21,640 nucleotides of DNA, taken from positions 1 through 21,640 of the forward strand of contig JBMOEY010000019.1 in the NCBI GenBank assembly GCA_049314515.1, given 5' to 3'. The translations under genes were made by a program, and so were the position numbers. The notes beneath the pieces are model-generated. The model had not been told where the DNA came from. It did not search any database and worked only from the letters and a program-made list of their open reading frames with translations. This DNA comes from RFQD01 sp049314515. GTDB taxonomy: Bacteria > Actinomycetota > Actinomycetes > Actinomycetales > Microbacteriaceae. Shown here in pieces: positions 13,900-21,093 of the stretch. Positions within the stretch are counted from its first letter, which is position 1. Each line of letters opens with the position of its first letter.

Positions 13900-15038
13900 G
13901 TGAAAAGGCTAGGGGATGCGGTCGCCTCCGCGAGCGCCTGCGCGAATACGCGTACCTGCCGCAGGTCGACCCACTCGTCCACCGCGTGCAACCCGCCACC
14001 CGACGGACCACAGATCAACGTCGGACAGACCTCCTGCCACAGTGGCGCCTCCATCCAGTACGGAGCGTCGAACGTGGCAGCCGTGCCGAGCACTGACCCG
14101 AGTTGCACCGCAAGATCCGCGGCGGGACCCGTGCCGTCGAGTTGCCACGCTTCTCGACAGACGACGACCTCGGTGAGCGCATCCCACGACGCATCGAACA
14201 TCGTCGCGATGTCTTGCGCCGCCTGCGCGGCCAACTGACCGGCCACCGTGCGCACCTCAACCAGGCACTCGGCATGTTCGGGAATGACATACGGCGAGTC
14301 ACCACCGCACACCATCGTGATCATCAAGTCGCCGCCAGTCGAGCGCACCGTCTCAGCTCGCGCGGCCACGCGCGCCATGAATTCGCCGAGGTGTGTCACG
14401 GCATTGATGCCGTTCTCGGGTTGAGAACTGTGGCTCGCACGACCGGCAAAGGTGACCTTCACAACGGCAAAACCGCGAAGCGAACGAGCGAGTGCGTTGT
14501 CGGTCGGCTCGCCAATTAGACACACATCTGGCTGGATGCCCAACTCAGGCAATGCGGCAATCACCGCTTCGCTGCCGAGACTCGAATCTTCCTCGTCGGC
14601 AACCAGTGCCAGCACGGGTCGAACCGGCGCGCCGGCATGCACTAACTCCTCGGCCGCGGCAACCAACGCTGCGACTCCACCCTTCATGTCGGCCGCACCT
14701 CGAGCGAATAACTTGTCGCCCTCGATTCGCGGAGTGAACGGCGCATCCATGCCCTTCACGCCGACCGTATCGAGGTGTCCGTTGAAGATCACGGTGGGCG
14801 CCCCGAGCGGTCTTGGCGCGATGGCGACCAAGCTCGGCCGATCAGGTCGATCCGGCGGACACACCACGTGGGTTGTGAAACCAGCGCGGCCGAGTCGATG
14901 TTGAAGAAACGCAACGATCGCGCTCTCGCCCGCGGCCCCGTCGACCAACGCAGGGTTGACGCTGTCGATGCTGACGAGTTCACGCAGTAACTCGACTGCC
15001 CGTTCGCCAATTTCGGTGTGCGTTTCGGCGGTTGTCAT
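13896..15038 (-). CDS. M20-family metallopeptidase (ArgE/DapE-like)
   Basis: The product has 380 residues with all M20 metal and catalytic motifs: 'NGHLDTVG' (H88, D90), 'RGAADMKGG' (bridging D117), 'ADEEDSSLG' (E149 and E150), 'IGEPTD' (about 175-180) and a C-terminal 'GGGLHAVDE' (H351). The dimerisation domain lies in the middle. The family hydrolyses N-acyl amino acids and small peptides (acetylornithine deacetylase, succinyl-diaminopimelate desuccinylase, carboxypeptidases). The exact substrate cannot be read from the sequence. The start overlaps the amidase stop by 4 nt, and its stop overlaps the HNH start by 4 nt, so all three are coupled. An amidase partner suggests stepwise breakdown of an amide or peptide rather than a biosynthetic role. 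Confidence 0.87.
   Translation of the reverse strand: MTTAETHTEIGERAVELLRELVSIDSVNPALVDGAAGESAIVAFLQHRLGRAGFTTHVVCPPDRPDRPSLVAIAPRPLGAPTVIFNGHLDTVGVKGMDAPFTPRIEGDKLFARGAADMKGGVAALVAAAEELVHAGAPVRPVLALVADEEDSSLGSEAVIAALPELGIQPDVCLIGEPTDNALARSLRGFAVVKVTFAGRASHSSQPENGINAVTHLGEFMARVAARAETVRSTGGDLMITMVCGGDSPYVIPEHAECLVEVRTVAGQLAAQAAQDIATMFDASWDALTEVVVCREAWQLDGTGPAADLAVQLGSVLGTAATFDAPYWMEAPLWQEVCPTLICGPSGGGLHAVDEWVDLRQVRVFAQALAEATASPSLFT
13906..13911 (-). promoter_or_regulatory. Candidate internal -10 hexamer before the HNH-like gene
   Basis: The minus-strand TAGCCT begins 12 nt before the ATG at 13899, inside the end of the M20 gene. The geometry matches the other leaderless promoters, but the operon overlap alone could explain expression. 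Confidence 0.35.
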
Positions 15039-16699
15039 GCGAGCGACGGCGCCTGACGCAACGACCCCGGCGCTTCAAACGCGAGGCCGGCCTCGATGAG
15101 GGCGCGGTCGTCGTACGCGCGCGCGGCAAACGTGAGTCCGACCGGCATTCCAATATCTGACATCACGCCCATCGGCACCGTCAGCGTCGGGATGCCCAGG
15201 TGACGAATGGCATAGTTTCCGTTGGAGAAGAGCACGCCGTTGCGCCAGGCGATGTCAGCCGACTCGACGTTCGTGTCGGCATCGGCCGGCCCCACGTCGG
15301 CATTCGCTGGGAAGGCGACGAGGTCGTAGCCGTTGTCGTTCATCCACGATTCCCACAGTTGCTCGCGCAATTGTTCGAGGGCACGAAGTCCGTCAGCGTA
15401 ATCCGGGCGGGTGTGCGGAGGCGCGATGCCGGACTTCGCTAACCCCACCGTCACGCGGTAGCGCTGGTCGTAGTCCTCGACTTCGGCATACCGGTCGGGC
15501 AAGGAGCCAGGAGGCGGTGGAAAAATCTGGTCTGGGTCGGCGTCGGCCAAGCTCGCGCATGATGGGTCGCCGTTGGCCACGAGAAAGTCATCCCAGCCGA
15601 ATGCGAGTAGGTCGGTGAACTCGTAGTGCATCCATCCCGGAGGCAGAACTCCGAGGTCTTCGATGTTTTCGCCCGCAGGTACCCCGCCTTCGTACTTTTC
15701 AATCACGGGAAAGTCGGTGAGTACAACTTCGGCTCCGAGATCACGCAAGCGTCGCCCAGCCCGCTCCCACAATTCGAGGATGCTCGCGCGCGTTTCGATG
15801 TCCATCGACTCGCCCTCGCCGACGTACACGCGCGGCACGGCAATTCGTTTGCCGGCGAGCGCACCTGAGGTGGGCTGCTCGGGTAAGGCCGCCCACGAGG
15901 ACGGCGCGCGCTCGAGAGGTACTGGCAGCTCAACGAAGGGTTGATCGAGCCAGAAGTCTCCGCGTGGCGTGGGGTCGACCTGCGTGAGCGGGTCAAGCAA
16001 CTGACACAGGTCGGCGACGGTTTTCGTGTACGGGGTGACCACGTCGCGCAGCGCAAACAAGGGCCACACACCCCGCATCGAAATCACTCCGCGCGACGGC
16101 GTGTAGGTGACAACCGAATTGTTTGACGCCGGTGACCGACCAGAAGACACCGTCTCACTGCCGAGTGAGAAAGCGCCGAAGTTCGACGCGACGGCTACGC
16201 CAGAGCCTTGCGACGAACCCGAGGCGAAGGCGGCGGCGAGAAAGTTGGGGTTGTAAGGCGACTCAGCGCGCCCGTGCAACCCGCGTTGCATGCCACCATC
16301 GGCCATGGGCGGCATGTTCGTTCGACCGAGCAGCACAGCTCCCGCGCGACGCAGCTGTTCAATCGCAAATGAATCTTGAGAGGCGCGAAGCTTCGCAAAA
16401 GCCGGCGAACCGGCCGCGACTGTCATGCCGGCCACGCGGTAGCTGTCTTTGACCGTGTAGGGAATTCCGTCGAGTGGCCCCAGCGTCTCACCGCGAGCGC
16501 GGCGCTCATCAGAGGCAATCGCCTCGTCCCGCGCAGCGGAGTTGAGTACCGGAACGGCGTTGAGGTGAGCGCCACTCGAGTCGAACTGTTCCATGCGCTT
16601 GAGGTAGTACTCGACGAGGGCAAGGCTGGTCGTGCGATTCGCGCGCAGGGCATCCGTGATGGAATTTATGCTCGCCTCACACGGATCAAACGCGGTCAT
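15035..16699 (-). CDS. Amidase-signature family amidase
   Basis: The product has 554 residues. The catalytic triad of the amidase signature family is visible: Lys84 in 'IPYTVKDSY', the cis-Ser162 in 'ASGSSQGSGVAVAS', and the nucleophile Ser186 in 'GSETVSSGRSPAS'. The 24-residue distance between the two serines matches that of fatty acid amide hydrolase (S217/S241). The usual GGS of the signature reads VSS here, so this is a divergent member. The family hydrolyses carboxamides of many kinds; the substrate is unknown. It lacks signs of being the GatA subunit, as no GatB or GatC gene is nearby. It is the first gene of a coupled operon. The ATG at 16699 has a good binding site, GGGAGG, five bases upstream, unlike most genes here. 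Confidence 0.86.
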   Translation of the reverse strand: MTAFDPCEASINSITDALRANRTTSLALVEYYLKRMEQFDSSGAHLNAVPVLNSAARDEAIASDERRARGETLGPLDGIPYTVKDSYRVAGMTVAAGSPAFAKLRASQDSFAIEQLRRAGAVLLGRTNMPPMADGGMQRGLHGRAESPYNPNFLAAAFASGSSQGSGVAVASNFGAFSLGSETVSSGRSPASNNSVVTYTPSRGVISMRGVWPLFALRDVVTPYTKTVADLCQLLDPLTQVDPTPRGDFWLDQPFVELPVPLERAPSSWAALPEQPTSGALAGKRIAVPRVYVGEGESMDIETRASILELWERAGRRLRDLGAEVVLTDFPVIEKYEGGVPAGENIEDLGVLPPGWMHYEFTDLLAFGWDDFLVANGDPSCASLADADPDQIFPPPPGSLPDRYAEVEDYDQRYRVTVGLAKSGIAPPHTRPDYADGLRALEQLREQLWESWMNDNGYDLVAFPANADVGPADADTNVESADIAWRNGVLFSNGNYAIRHLGIPTLTVPMGVMSDIGMPVGLTFAARAYDDRALIEAGLAFEAPGSLRQAPSLA

Positions 16700-16717
16700 G
16701 AATGCCTCCCGCGCTCA

Positions 16718-16727
16718 ACGCTAGTCT
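16718..16727. promoter_or_regulatory. Back-to-back -10 hexamers for the amidase operon and the DUF1761 gene
   Basis: On the plus strand TAGTCT (16722-16727) begins 12 nt before the ATG at 16734. On the minus strand TAGCGT (16723-16718) would start transcription near 16711, giving a leader of about 11 nt with the GGGAGG site. The two hexamers share a TA step inside CTAG. The plus-strand element is the better supported of the two. Confidence 0.5.
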
Positions 16728-16733
16728 TTTCTC

Positions 16734-17159
16734 ATGTTTCTTCTCGAATTGAACTGGTTTGCCATTCTTGTTGCCTGGATTGTGGCCTTCGTTGCCGGAG
16801 CTATCTGGTTTGGGCCTAAGACCTTCTTCCCCGTGTGGTGGAAGGCCATGGGTCGGAGACCCGACGAAGCTGCCGGTGGTAGCAACATGGGTGTCGTGTT
16901 CGGGGCGACCGCCATAGCGGCACTCGTTGAGGCGATTGTCGTGGCGTCCGTCATCCACTTCGTTGCACTGTCAGACCCCGGCTTTGGCGCCTTGAGTGGC
17001 GCACTGACCGGCTTCTTGCTGGGCGTAGGACTCGCAGCTGCGTCGTCGCTGAGCCACCGCCTGTTTGCCGGTCATGGCTTCAAGGTGTGGATCATCGAGG
17101 TCGCCAGCGACGTGCTCAACCTGACTCTCATGGGTCTCATTATCGGGTTGTGGCGCTAA
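16734..17159 (+). CDS. DUF1761 family membrane protein
   Basis: The product has 141 residues with four predicted membrane helices. The first helix contains 'NWFAILVAWIVAFVAGAIWFGP', given here as a hydrophobic stretch with the NW and YGP/WFGP-like landmarks of DUF1761, and it is followed by 'FFPVWWKAMG'. A glycine-rich loop separates helix 1 from helix 2. Later come 'GALTGFLLGVGLAAASSLSH' and a last helix ending 'LTLMGLIIGLWR'. The function of the family is unknown. The ATG at 16734 is supported by the TAGTCT element 12 nt upstream, which implies a leaderless transcript. It diverges from the amidase operon (34 bp) and converges on argG (4 bp between stops). Confidence 0.83.
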   Translation: MFLLELNWFAILVAWIVAFVAGAIWFGPKTFFPVWWKAMGRRPDEAAGGSNMGVVFGATAIAALVEAIVVASVIHFVALSDPGFGALSGALTGFLLGVGLAAASSLSHRLFAGHGFKVWIIEVASDVLNLTLMGLIIGLWR

Positions 17160-17163
17160 CGAG

Positions 17164-18510
17164 CTACTTCTGCTTCGGGGCTTTCTCACCCGGCAGGGCA
17201 ACCAGTTTGGCCGCCTCGCCCGTGATAATTCCTTGGCGCGTGTATTGGGTGAGTCGCTCGCGCGAGTCAGCGATGTCAAGATTGCGCATGGTGAGCTGAC
17301 CAACACGGTCTTCGGGACCGAACGCGGCCTCGTCAACGCGCTCCATCGAGAGCTTCTCAGGGTGGTAGCTCAACGACGGTCCTCGCGTATCCACAATCGT
17401 GTAGTCGTCACCGCGACGCAGGCGCAACGTAACCTCACCCGTCACAGCAGAGCCCACCCACTTCTGAATGCTTTCGCGCAACATGAGCGACTGCGGGTCG
17501 AGCCACCGACCCTCATACATGAGCCGACCGAGACGCCGGCCCTGCTCGTGATAGTTGGCGACGGTGTCTTCGTTGTGAATCGCGTTCACCAGGCGCTCGT
17601 AGACGATGTGCAGGAGAGCCATGCCCGGTGCCTCGTAAATTCCACGACTCTTGGCTTCAATGATGCGGTTCTCGATCTGGTCAGAAACACCGAGTCCGTG
17701 GCGTCCGCCGATCGCGTTCGCTTGTTCAACGAGTTTCACCGGATCGTCAAACACAACGCCGTTGATTGAAACAGGGCGGCCTGCTTCGAATGCGACCGTG
17801 ACCCGTTCTGTCATGACTTCGACGTCATCTCGCCAAAACGCGACGCCCATAATCGGGTCGACGATGTCGAGACCGGTGTTGAGTTCTTCGAGGTCTTTTG
17901 CCTCGTGGGTTGCACCCCAAATATTGGCGTCCGTCGAGTAGGCCTTCTCGGTGGCATCGCGATACGGGAAACCGTGCGCGACGAGCCACTCCGACATTTC
18001 TTTTCGACCACCCAGTTCGGTAACAAACGCGGAGTCGAGCCAGGGCTTGTAAATACGGAGGTTCGGATTCGCGAGCAGACCGTAACGATAGAACCGCTCG
18101 ATGTCGTTCCCTTTGTACGTGGAACCGTCACCCCAAATTTCGACGCCGTCTTCTTGCATGGCACGCACGAGCATCGTGCCGGTCACCGCACGGCCGAGCG
18201 GAGTCGTGTTGAAGTATGTTTTTCCACCCGAACGGATGTGGAACGCGCCACACGCGAGCGCGGCAAGTCCCTCTTCGACAAGTTGACGGCGGCAGTCCAC
18301 CAAGCGAGCGAGTTCTGCACCGTATTCCAGCGCACGCGCCGGAACACCATCGATGTCCGGCTCATCCGGCTGCCCGATATTCGCGGTGTAGGTGCATGGA
18401 ATCGCGCCCTTGTCGCGCATCCACGCCACAGCAACAGAAGTGTCGAGACCCCCCGAAAATGCGATACCTACACGTTCGCCCACGGGCAACGAACTGAGCA
18501 CTTTAGACAT
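17164..18510 (-). CDS. argG: Argininosuccinate synthase
   Basis: The product has 448 residues, the length of the E. coli type of the enzyme. It joins citrulline and aspartate with ATP to give argininosuccinate, the penultimate step of arginine synthesis, in the cytoplasm. The PP-loop 'AFSGGLDTS' (17-25) binds ATP. Other conserved parts are 'YTANIGQPDEPD', 'YFNTTPLGRAVTGTMLV', 'EIWGDGSTYKGNDIERFYRYG', 'STDANIWGATHEAKDLE' and 'GRRLGRLMYEGRW'. It is not linked to other arg genes here, which is usual for this type. The ATG at 18510 is preceded by TAAGCT exactly 12 nt upstream, so it is probably leaderless. No ARG box was recognised, and the 30-bp divergent gap leaves little room for one outside the coding sequences. 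Confidence 0.95.
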   Translation of the reverse strand: MSKVLSSLPVGERVGIAFSGGLDTSVAVAWMRDKGAIPCTYTANIGQPDEPDIDGVPARALEYGAELARLVDCRRQLVEEGLAALACGAFHIRSGGKTYFNTTPLGRAVTGTMLVRAMQEDGVEIWGDGSTYKGNDIERFYRYGLLANPNLRIYKPWLDSAFVTELGGRKEMSEWLVAHGFPYRDATEKAYSTDANIWGATHEAKDLEELNTGLDIVDPIMGVAFWRDDVEVMTERVTVAFEAGRPVSINGVVFDDPVKLVEQANAIGGRHGLGVSDQIENRIIEAKSRGIYEAPGMALLHIVYERLVNAIHNEDTVANYHEQGRRLGRLMYEGRWLDPQSLMLRESIQKWVGSAVTGEVTLRLRRGDDYTIVDTRGPSLSYHPEKLSMERVDEAAFGPEDRVGQLTMRNLDIADSRERLTQYTRQGIITGEAAKLVALPGEKAPKQK

Positions 18511-18516
18511 ACGGCA

Positions 18517-18533
18517 AGCTTAGGCTCGATACT
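18517..18533. promoter_or_regulatory. Back-to-back -10 hexamers in the 30-bp argG / P-type ATPase gap
   Basis: The minus-strand TAAGCT (18522-18517) begins 12 nt before the argG ATG. On the plus strand TAGGCT (18521-18526) shares its TA step and would give an 8-nt leader, while GATACT (18528-18533) begins 13 nt before the ATPase ATG and would give a leaderless start. Which of the two plus-strand elements is used cannot be told. Confidence 0.5.
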
Positions 18534-18540
18534 GATACTC

Positions 18541-21093
18541 ATGGCGACGACGACCGACCGGGCTGAACTCAAAGCCGCAGCTGCAGCGCAACGCCTCGAG
18601 GCGGCACGCGACAAGCTCGCACCGCTCGACGAAAATCTGCTCGAACGAAACGGGTTGACATCGGCGCAGGTGCGTGAGCGAATCGTGCTCGACCTCGTGA
18701 ATCGGCAACAAACCGATTCGAGTCGATCGCTTGCGAGCATCCTTCGATCAAATCTGCTCACCTTATTCAACGCCGTCGTCGGCGGCTCTTTTATCTTGCT
18801 GTTGGTGCTCGGGCAATGGAAAGATGCACTATTTGGCTTTGCGGTCGTCGCGAACGTGCTGATTGGCATCATTCAGGAATTCACGTCGAAGCGAACTCTC
18901 GACCGACTCGCTCTGTTGCATGCCCCCACCGCTCGCGTTACTCGTGACGGCGAAATCGTCGACGTTAAACTCGAAGAAATCGTGCTCGACGACCTCATTG
19001 AGTTACGACCTGGTGACCAGGTGCTGGCCGACGCAGTGGTTGTTGACAGTGAATCGCTCGAGGTCGACGAATCCATGTTGACCGGAGAATCCGACCCGGT
19101 CGAAAAATCTCGGCGTGACGCGGTTTTGTCCGGGTCGGGCGTGGTTGCCGGTCGGGGTGCGGCTAGAGTCGTTCGAATTGGCTCGGAAACCTACGCCAGC
19201 AAAATCACGCTGGAGGCTCGGCGCTTTTCGATGGTCAATTCGGAACTGCGTAACGCACTCGCTCGTATCGTTCGCTGGATCACCTGGCTCCTGATTCCCG
19301 TGATGGCAATCGTCATTAACGGACAAATGCAGGCGCACGGTGGTTGGGCAGTTGCCATTTCGGATGGCCAGTGGCTCGACGCGACCGTCGCCTCCATCGC
19401 CAGCATCATCAGCATGATCCCGCAGGGGTTGGTGTTGATCACGAGCATCGCGTTCGCGGTTTCTGCGGTGAAGTTGGCTCGAGCGCAGGTGCTTGTGCAA
19501 GAGCTTCCGGCCGTCGAAGGGCTCGCTCGCGTCGACGTGATGTGCTTCGACAAGACGGGCACGTTGACCGAGGGTGAAATCGTTTTTGACGACGCGCATC
19601 CGATTACTGGGCACAGCGGTGATGACTGGCGGCGAGCTCTCGTTGTCTTTGCCAACGACCCGGATGCGAATGCCACCGCCCGCTGCCTACGGGGTCACTT
19701 CGCCGCGGGTGCGGCTCCGGTTGTGGCAAGTGTGCCGTTCTCCTCAGCACGCAAGTGGAGCGCGTTTCAGCTCGACGGCACGGATGCGCTCACGTGGGTG
19801 TTCGGCGCACCCGAACTCGTGCTGGTCGAGGGAACGCCGGCGCAGCAGGATGCACTGGGCGAGGCGGCTCGAATCGCCGCCACCGGGCGCCGCACGCTTG
19901 TGCTCGCGTCCTCGCTCACTCCTTTGCCGACCGGCGACTCGCTCGCGACCGGGCTCGTCGGCGGGCTCGTGCCTCGTGCGATTGTCACGTTCCGGGAGAA
20001 GATCCGACCCGATGCTGCCGAGACGCTCAGCTACTTTCGCGAGCAGGGCGTGGCGGTGCGCATCATCTCGGGTGATAACCCGGCCACGGTGGCGGCCATC
20101 GCTCGAGATGCGGGCGTGTTTGACGATTTGCGTGAGAGACAGGGCGACGCGGGGAGCGCATCCACCGCCGAAATCGCGATGCTGATGGAAGGTTTTGACG
20201 CGAGAAATCTGCCCGAAGAACAGGCCGCCCTCGCGGAGATTCTCGAAACGCATCGCGTGTTCGGCCGGGTCACGCCCGATCAGAAGCGCGACATGGTTCT
20301 CGCGCTGCAATCGCGCGGTCACGTCGTGGCCATGACGGGCGATGGCGTGAACGACGCGTTGGCGTTGAAGAAGGCCGATCTGGGCATTGCCATGGGTTCA
20401 GGCACACCGGCAACAAAAGCTGTGGCGCGCCTGATCTTGCTCGACGGTAAGTTTGCCAATCTGCCGAGTGTGGTCAGCGAGGGTCGCCGCGTCATTGCGA
20501 ACATCGAGCGCGTTTCGCGGTTGTTCTTAACGAAAACCGCGTGGGCGATGACGTTGGCCATCGTGTTCGGTGCGTTTCTCTGGCAGTTCCCATTTTTGCC
20601 GCGACAACTATCAGCGATGGATGGTTACACGATCGGGCTGGCGTCATTCGGCCTGGCTCTGTTACCCAACACGCGTCGTTACGTACCGGGGTTCCTTCGC
20701 CGTTCGCTCTCGTTCTGCATCCCGGCTGGAATTGTCACGGGTGCAGCCATCATTGCGCTCTACCTCACGCTGACGTCGATTGGCACGTGGAGCGTTGCAC
20801 AATCTCAGACCGCGACATCGGTGCTGATGTCGATTACCGGGCTCTGGGTGCTCACCGGCTTGGCGCGGCCGTTGAACGCATGGCGAATTGCCATAGTGGC
20901 GGCGATGTACGCAATGTGCGTCGGAGTCTTCGAGATTCCGTTCATTCGAGACTTCTTCGGTTTCGTCACACTCGAAGCGTCACAGCTCGTGATTCCGTGC
21001 GCAATCGCACTGGGTGCGTGCGTGCTCATCACGCTAGTGAATGTCGTCTCGTCGCGAGTTGGTGCGCCCCGCGAAACAGCTACGGCGCGCTAA
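18541..21093 (+). CDS. P2-type (CtpE-like) cation-transporting ATPase
   Basis: The product has 850 residues from the ATG at 18541. All P-type landmarks are present: the actuator 'LTGESDPVEK' (TGES at 181-184), the phosphorylation site 'DKTGTLTEGE' (D337), an ATP-binding 'FGAPE' in place of the common KGAPE, 'ISGDNPATVAAIARDAG', and the hinge 'TGDGVNDALALKKADLGIAMG'. Ten membrane helices are expected, four before and six after the cytoplasmic core. Overall it resembles the actinobacterial CtpE group, for which calcium uptake has been reported in mycobacteria. The fourth helix reads 'MIPQGLVL' with Gln295, where Ca2+ pumps usually have Glu in PEGL. The frame is open upstream to 17905, but that part is antisense to argG. 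The stop overlaps the next gene tail-to-tail. Confidence 0.85.
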   Translation: MATTTDRAELKAAAAAQRLEAARDKLAPLDENLLERNGLTSAQVRERIVLDLVNRQQTDSSRSLASILRSNLLTLFNAVVGGSFILLLVLGQWKDALFGFAVVANVLIGIIQEFTSKRTLDRLALLHAPTARVTRDGEIVDVKLEEIVLDDLIELRPGDQVLADAVVVDSESLEVDESMLTGESDPVEKSRRDAVLSGSGVVAGRGAARVVRIGSETYASKITLEARRFSMVNSELRNALARIVRWITWLLIPVMAIVINGQMQAHGGWAVAISDGQWLDATVASIASIISMIPQGLVLITSIAFAVSAVKLARAQVLVQELPAVEGLARVDVMCFDKTGTLTEGEIVFDDAHPITGHSGDDWRRALVVFANDPDANATARCLRGHFAAGAAPVVASVPFSSARKWSAFQLDGTDALTWVFGAPELVLVEGTPAQQDALGEAARIAATGRRTLVLASSLTPLPTGDSLATGLVGGLVPRAIVTFREKIRPDAAETLSYFREQGVAVRIISGDNPATVAAIARDAGVFDDLRERQGDAGSASTAEIAMLMEGFDARNLPEEQAALAEILETHRVFGRVTPDQKRDMVLALQSRGHVVAMTGDGVNDALALKKADLGIAMGSGTPATKAVARLILLDGKFANLPSVVSEGRRVIANIERVSRLFLTKTAWAMTLAIVFGAFLWQFPFLPRQLSAMDGYTIGLASFGLALLPNTRRYVPGFLRRSLSFCIPAGIVTGAAIIALYLTLTSIGTWSVAQSQTATSVLMSITGLWVLTGLARPLNAWRIAIVAAMYAMCVGVFEIPFIRDFFGFVTLEASQLVIPCAIALGACVLITLVNVVSSRVGAPRETATAR

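Noticed and set aside
17905..18540. Upstream extension of the ATPase frame
   Set aside because: This part is antisense to argG and has no family resemblance. The ATG at 18541 fits the family N-terminus and the promoter.
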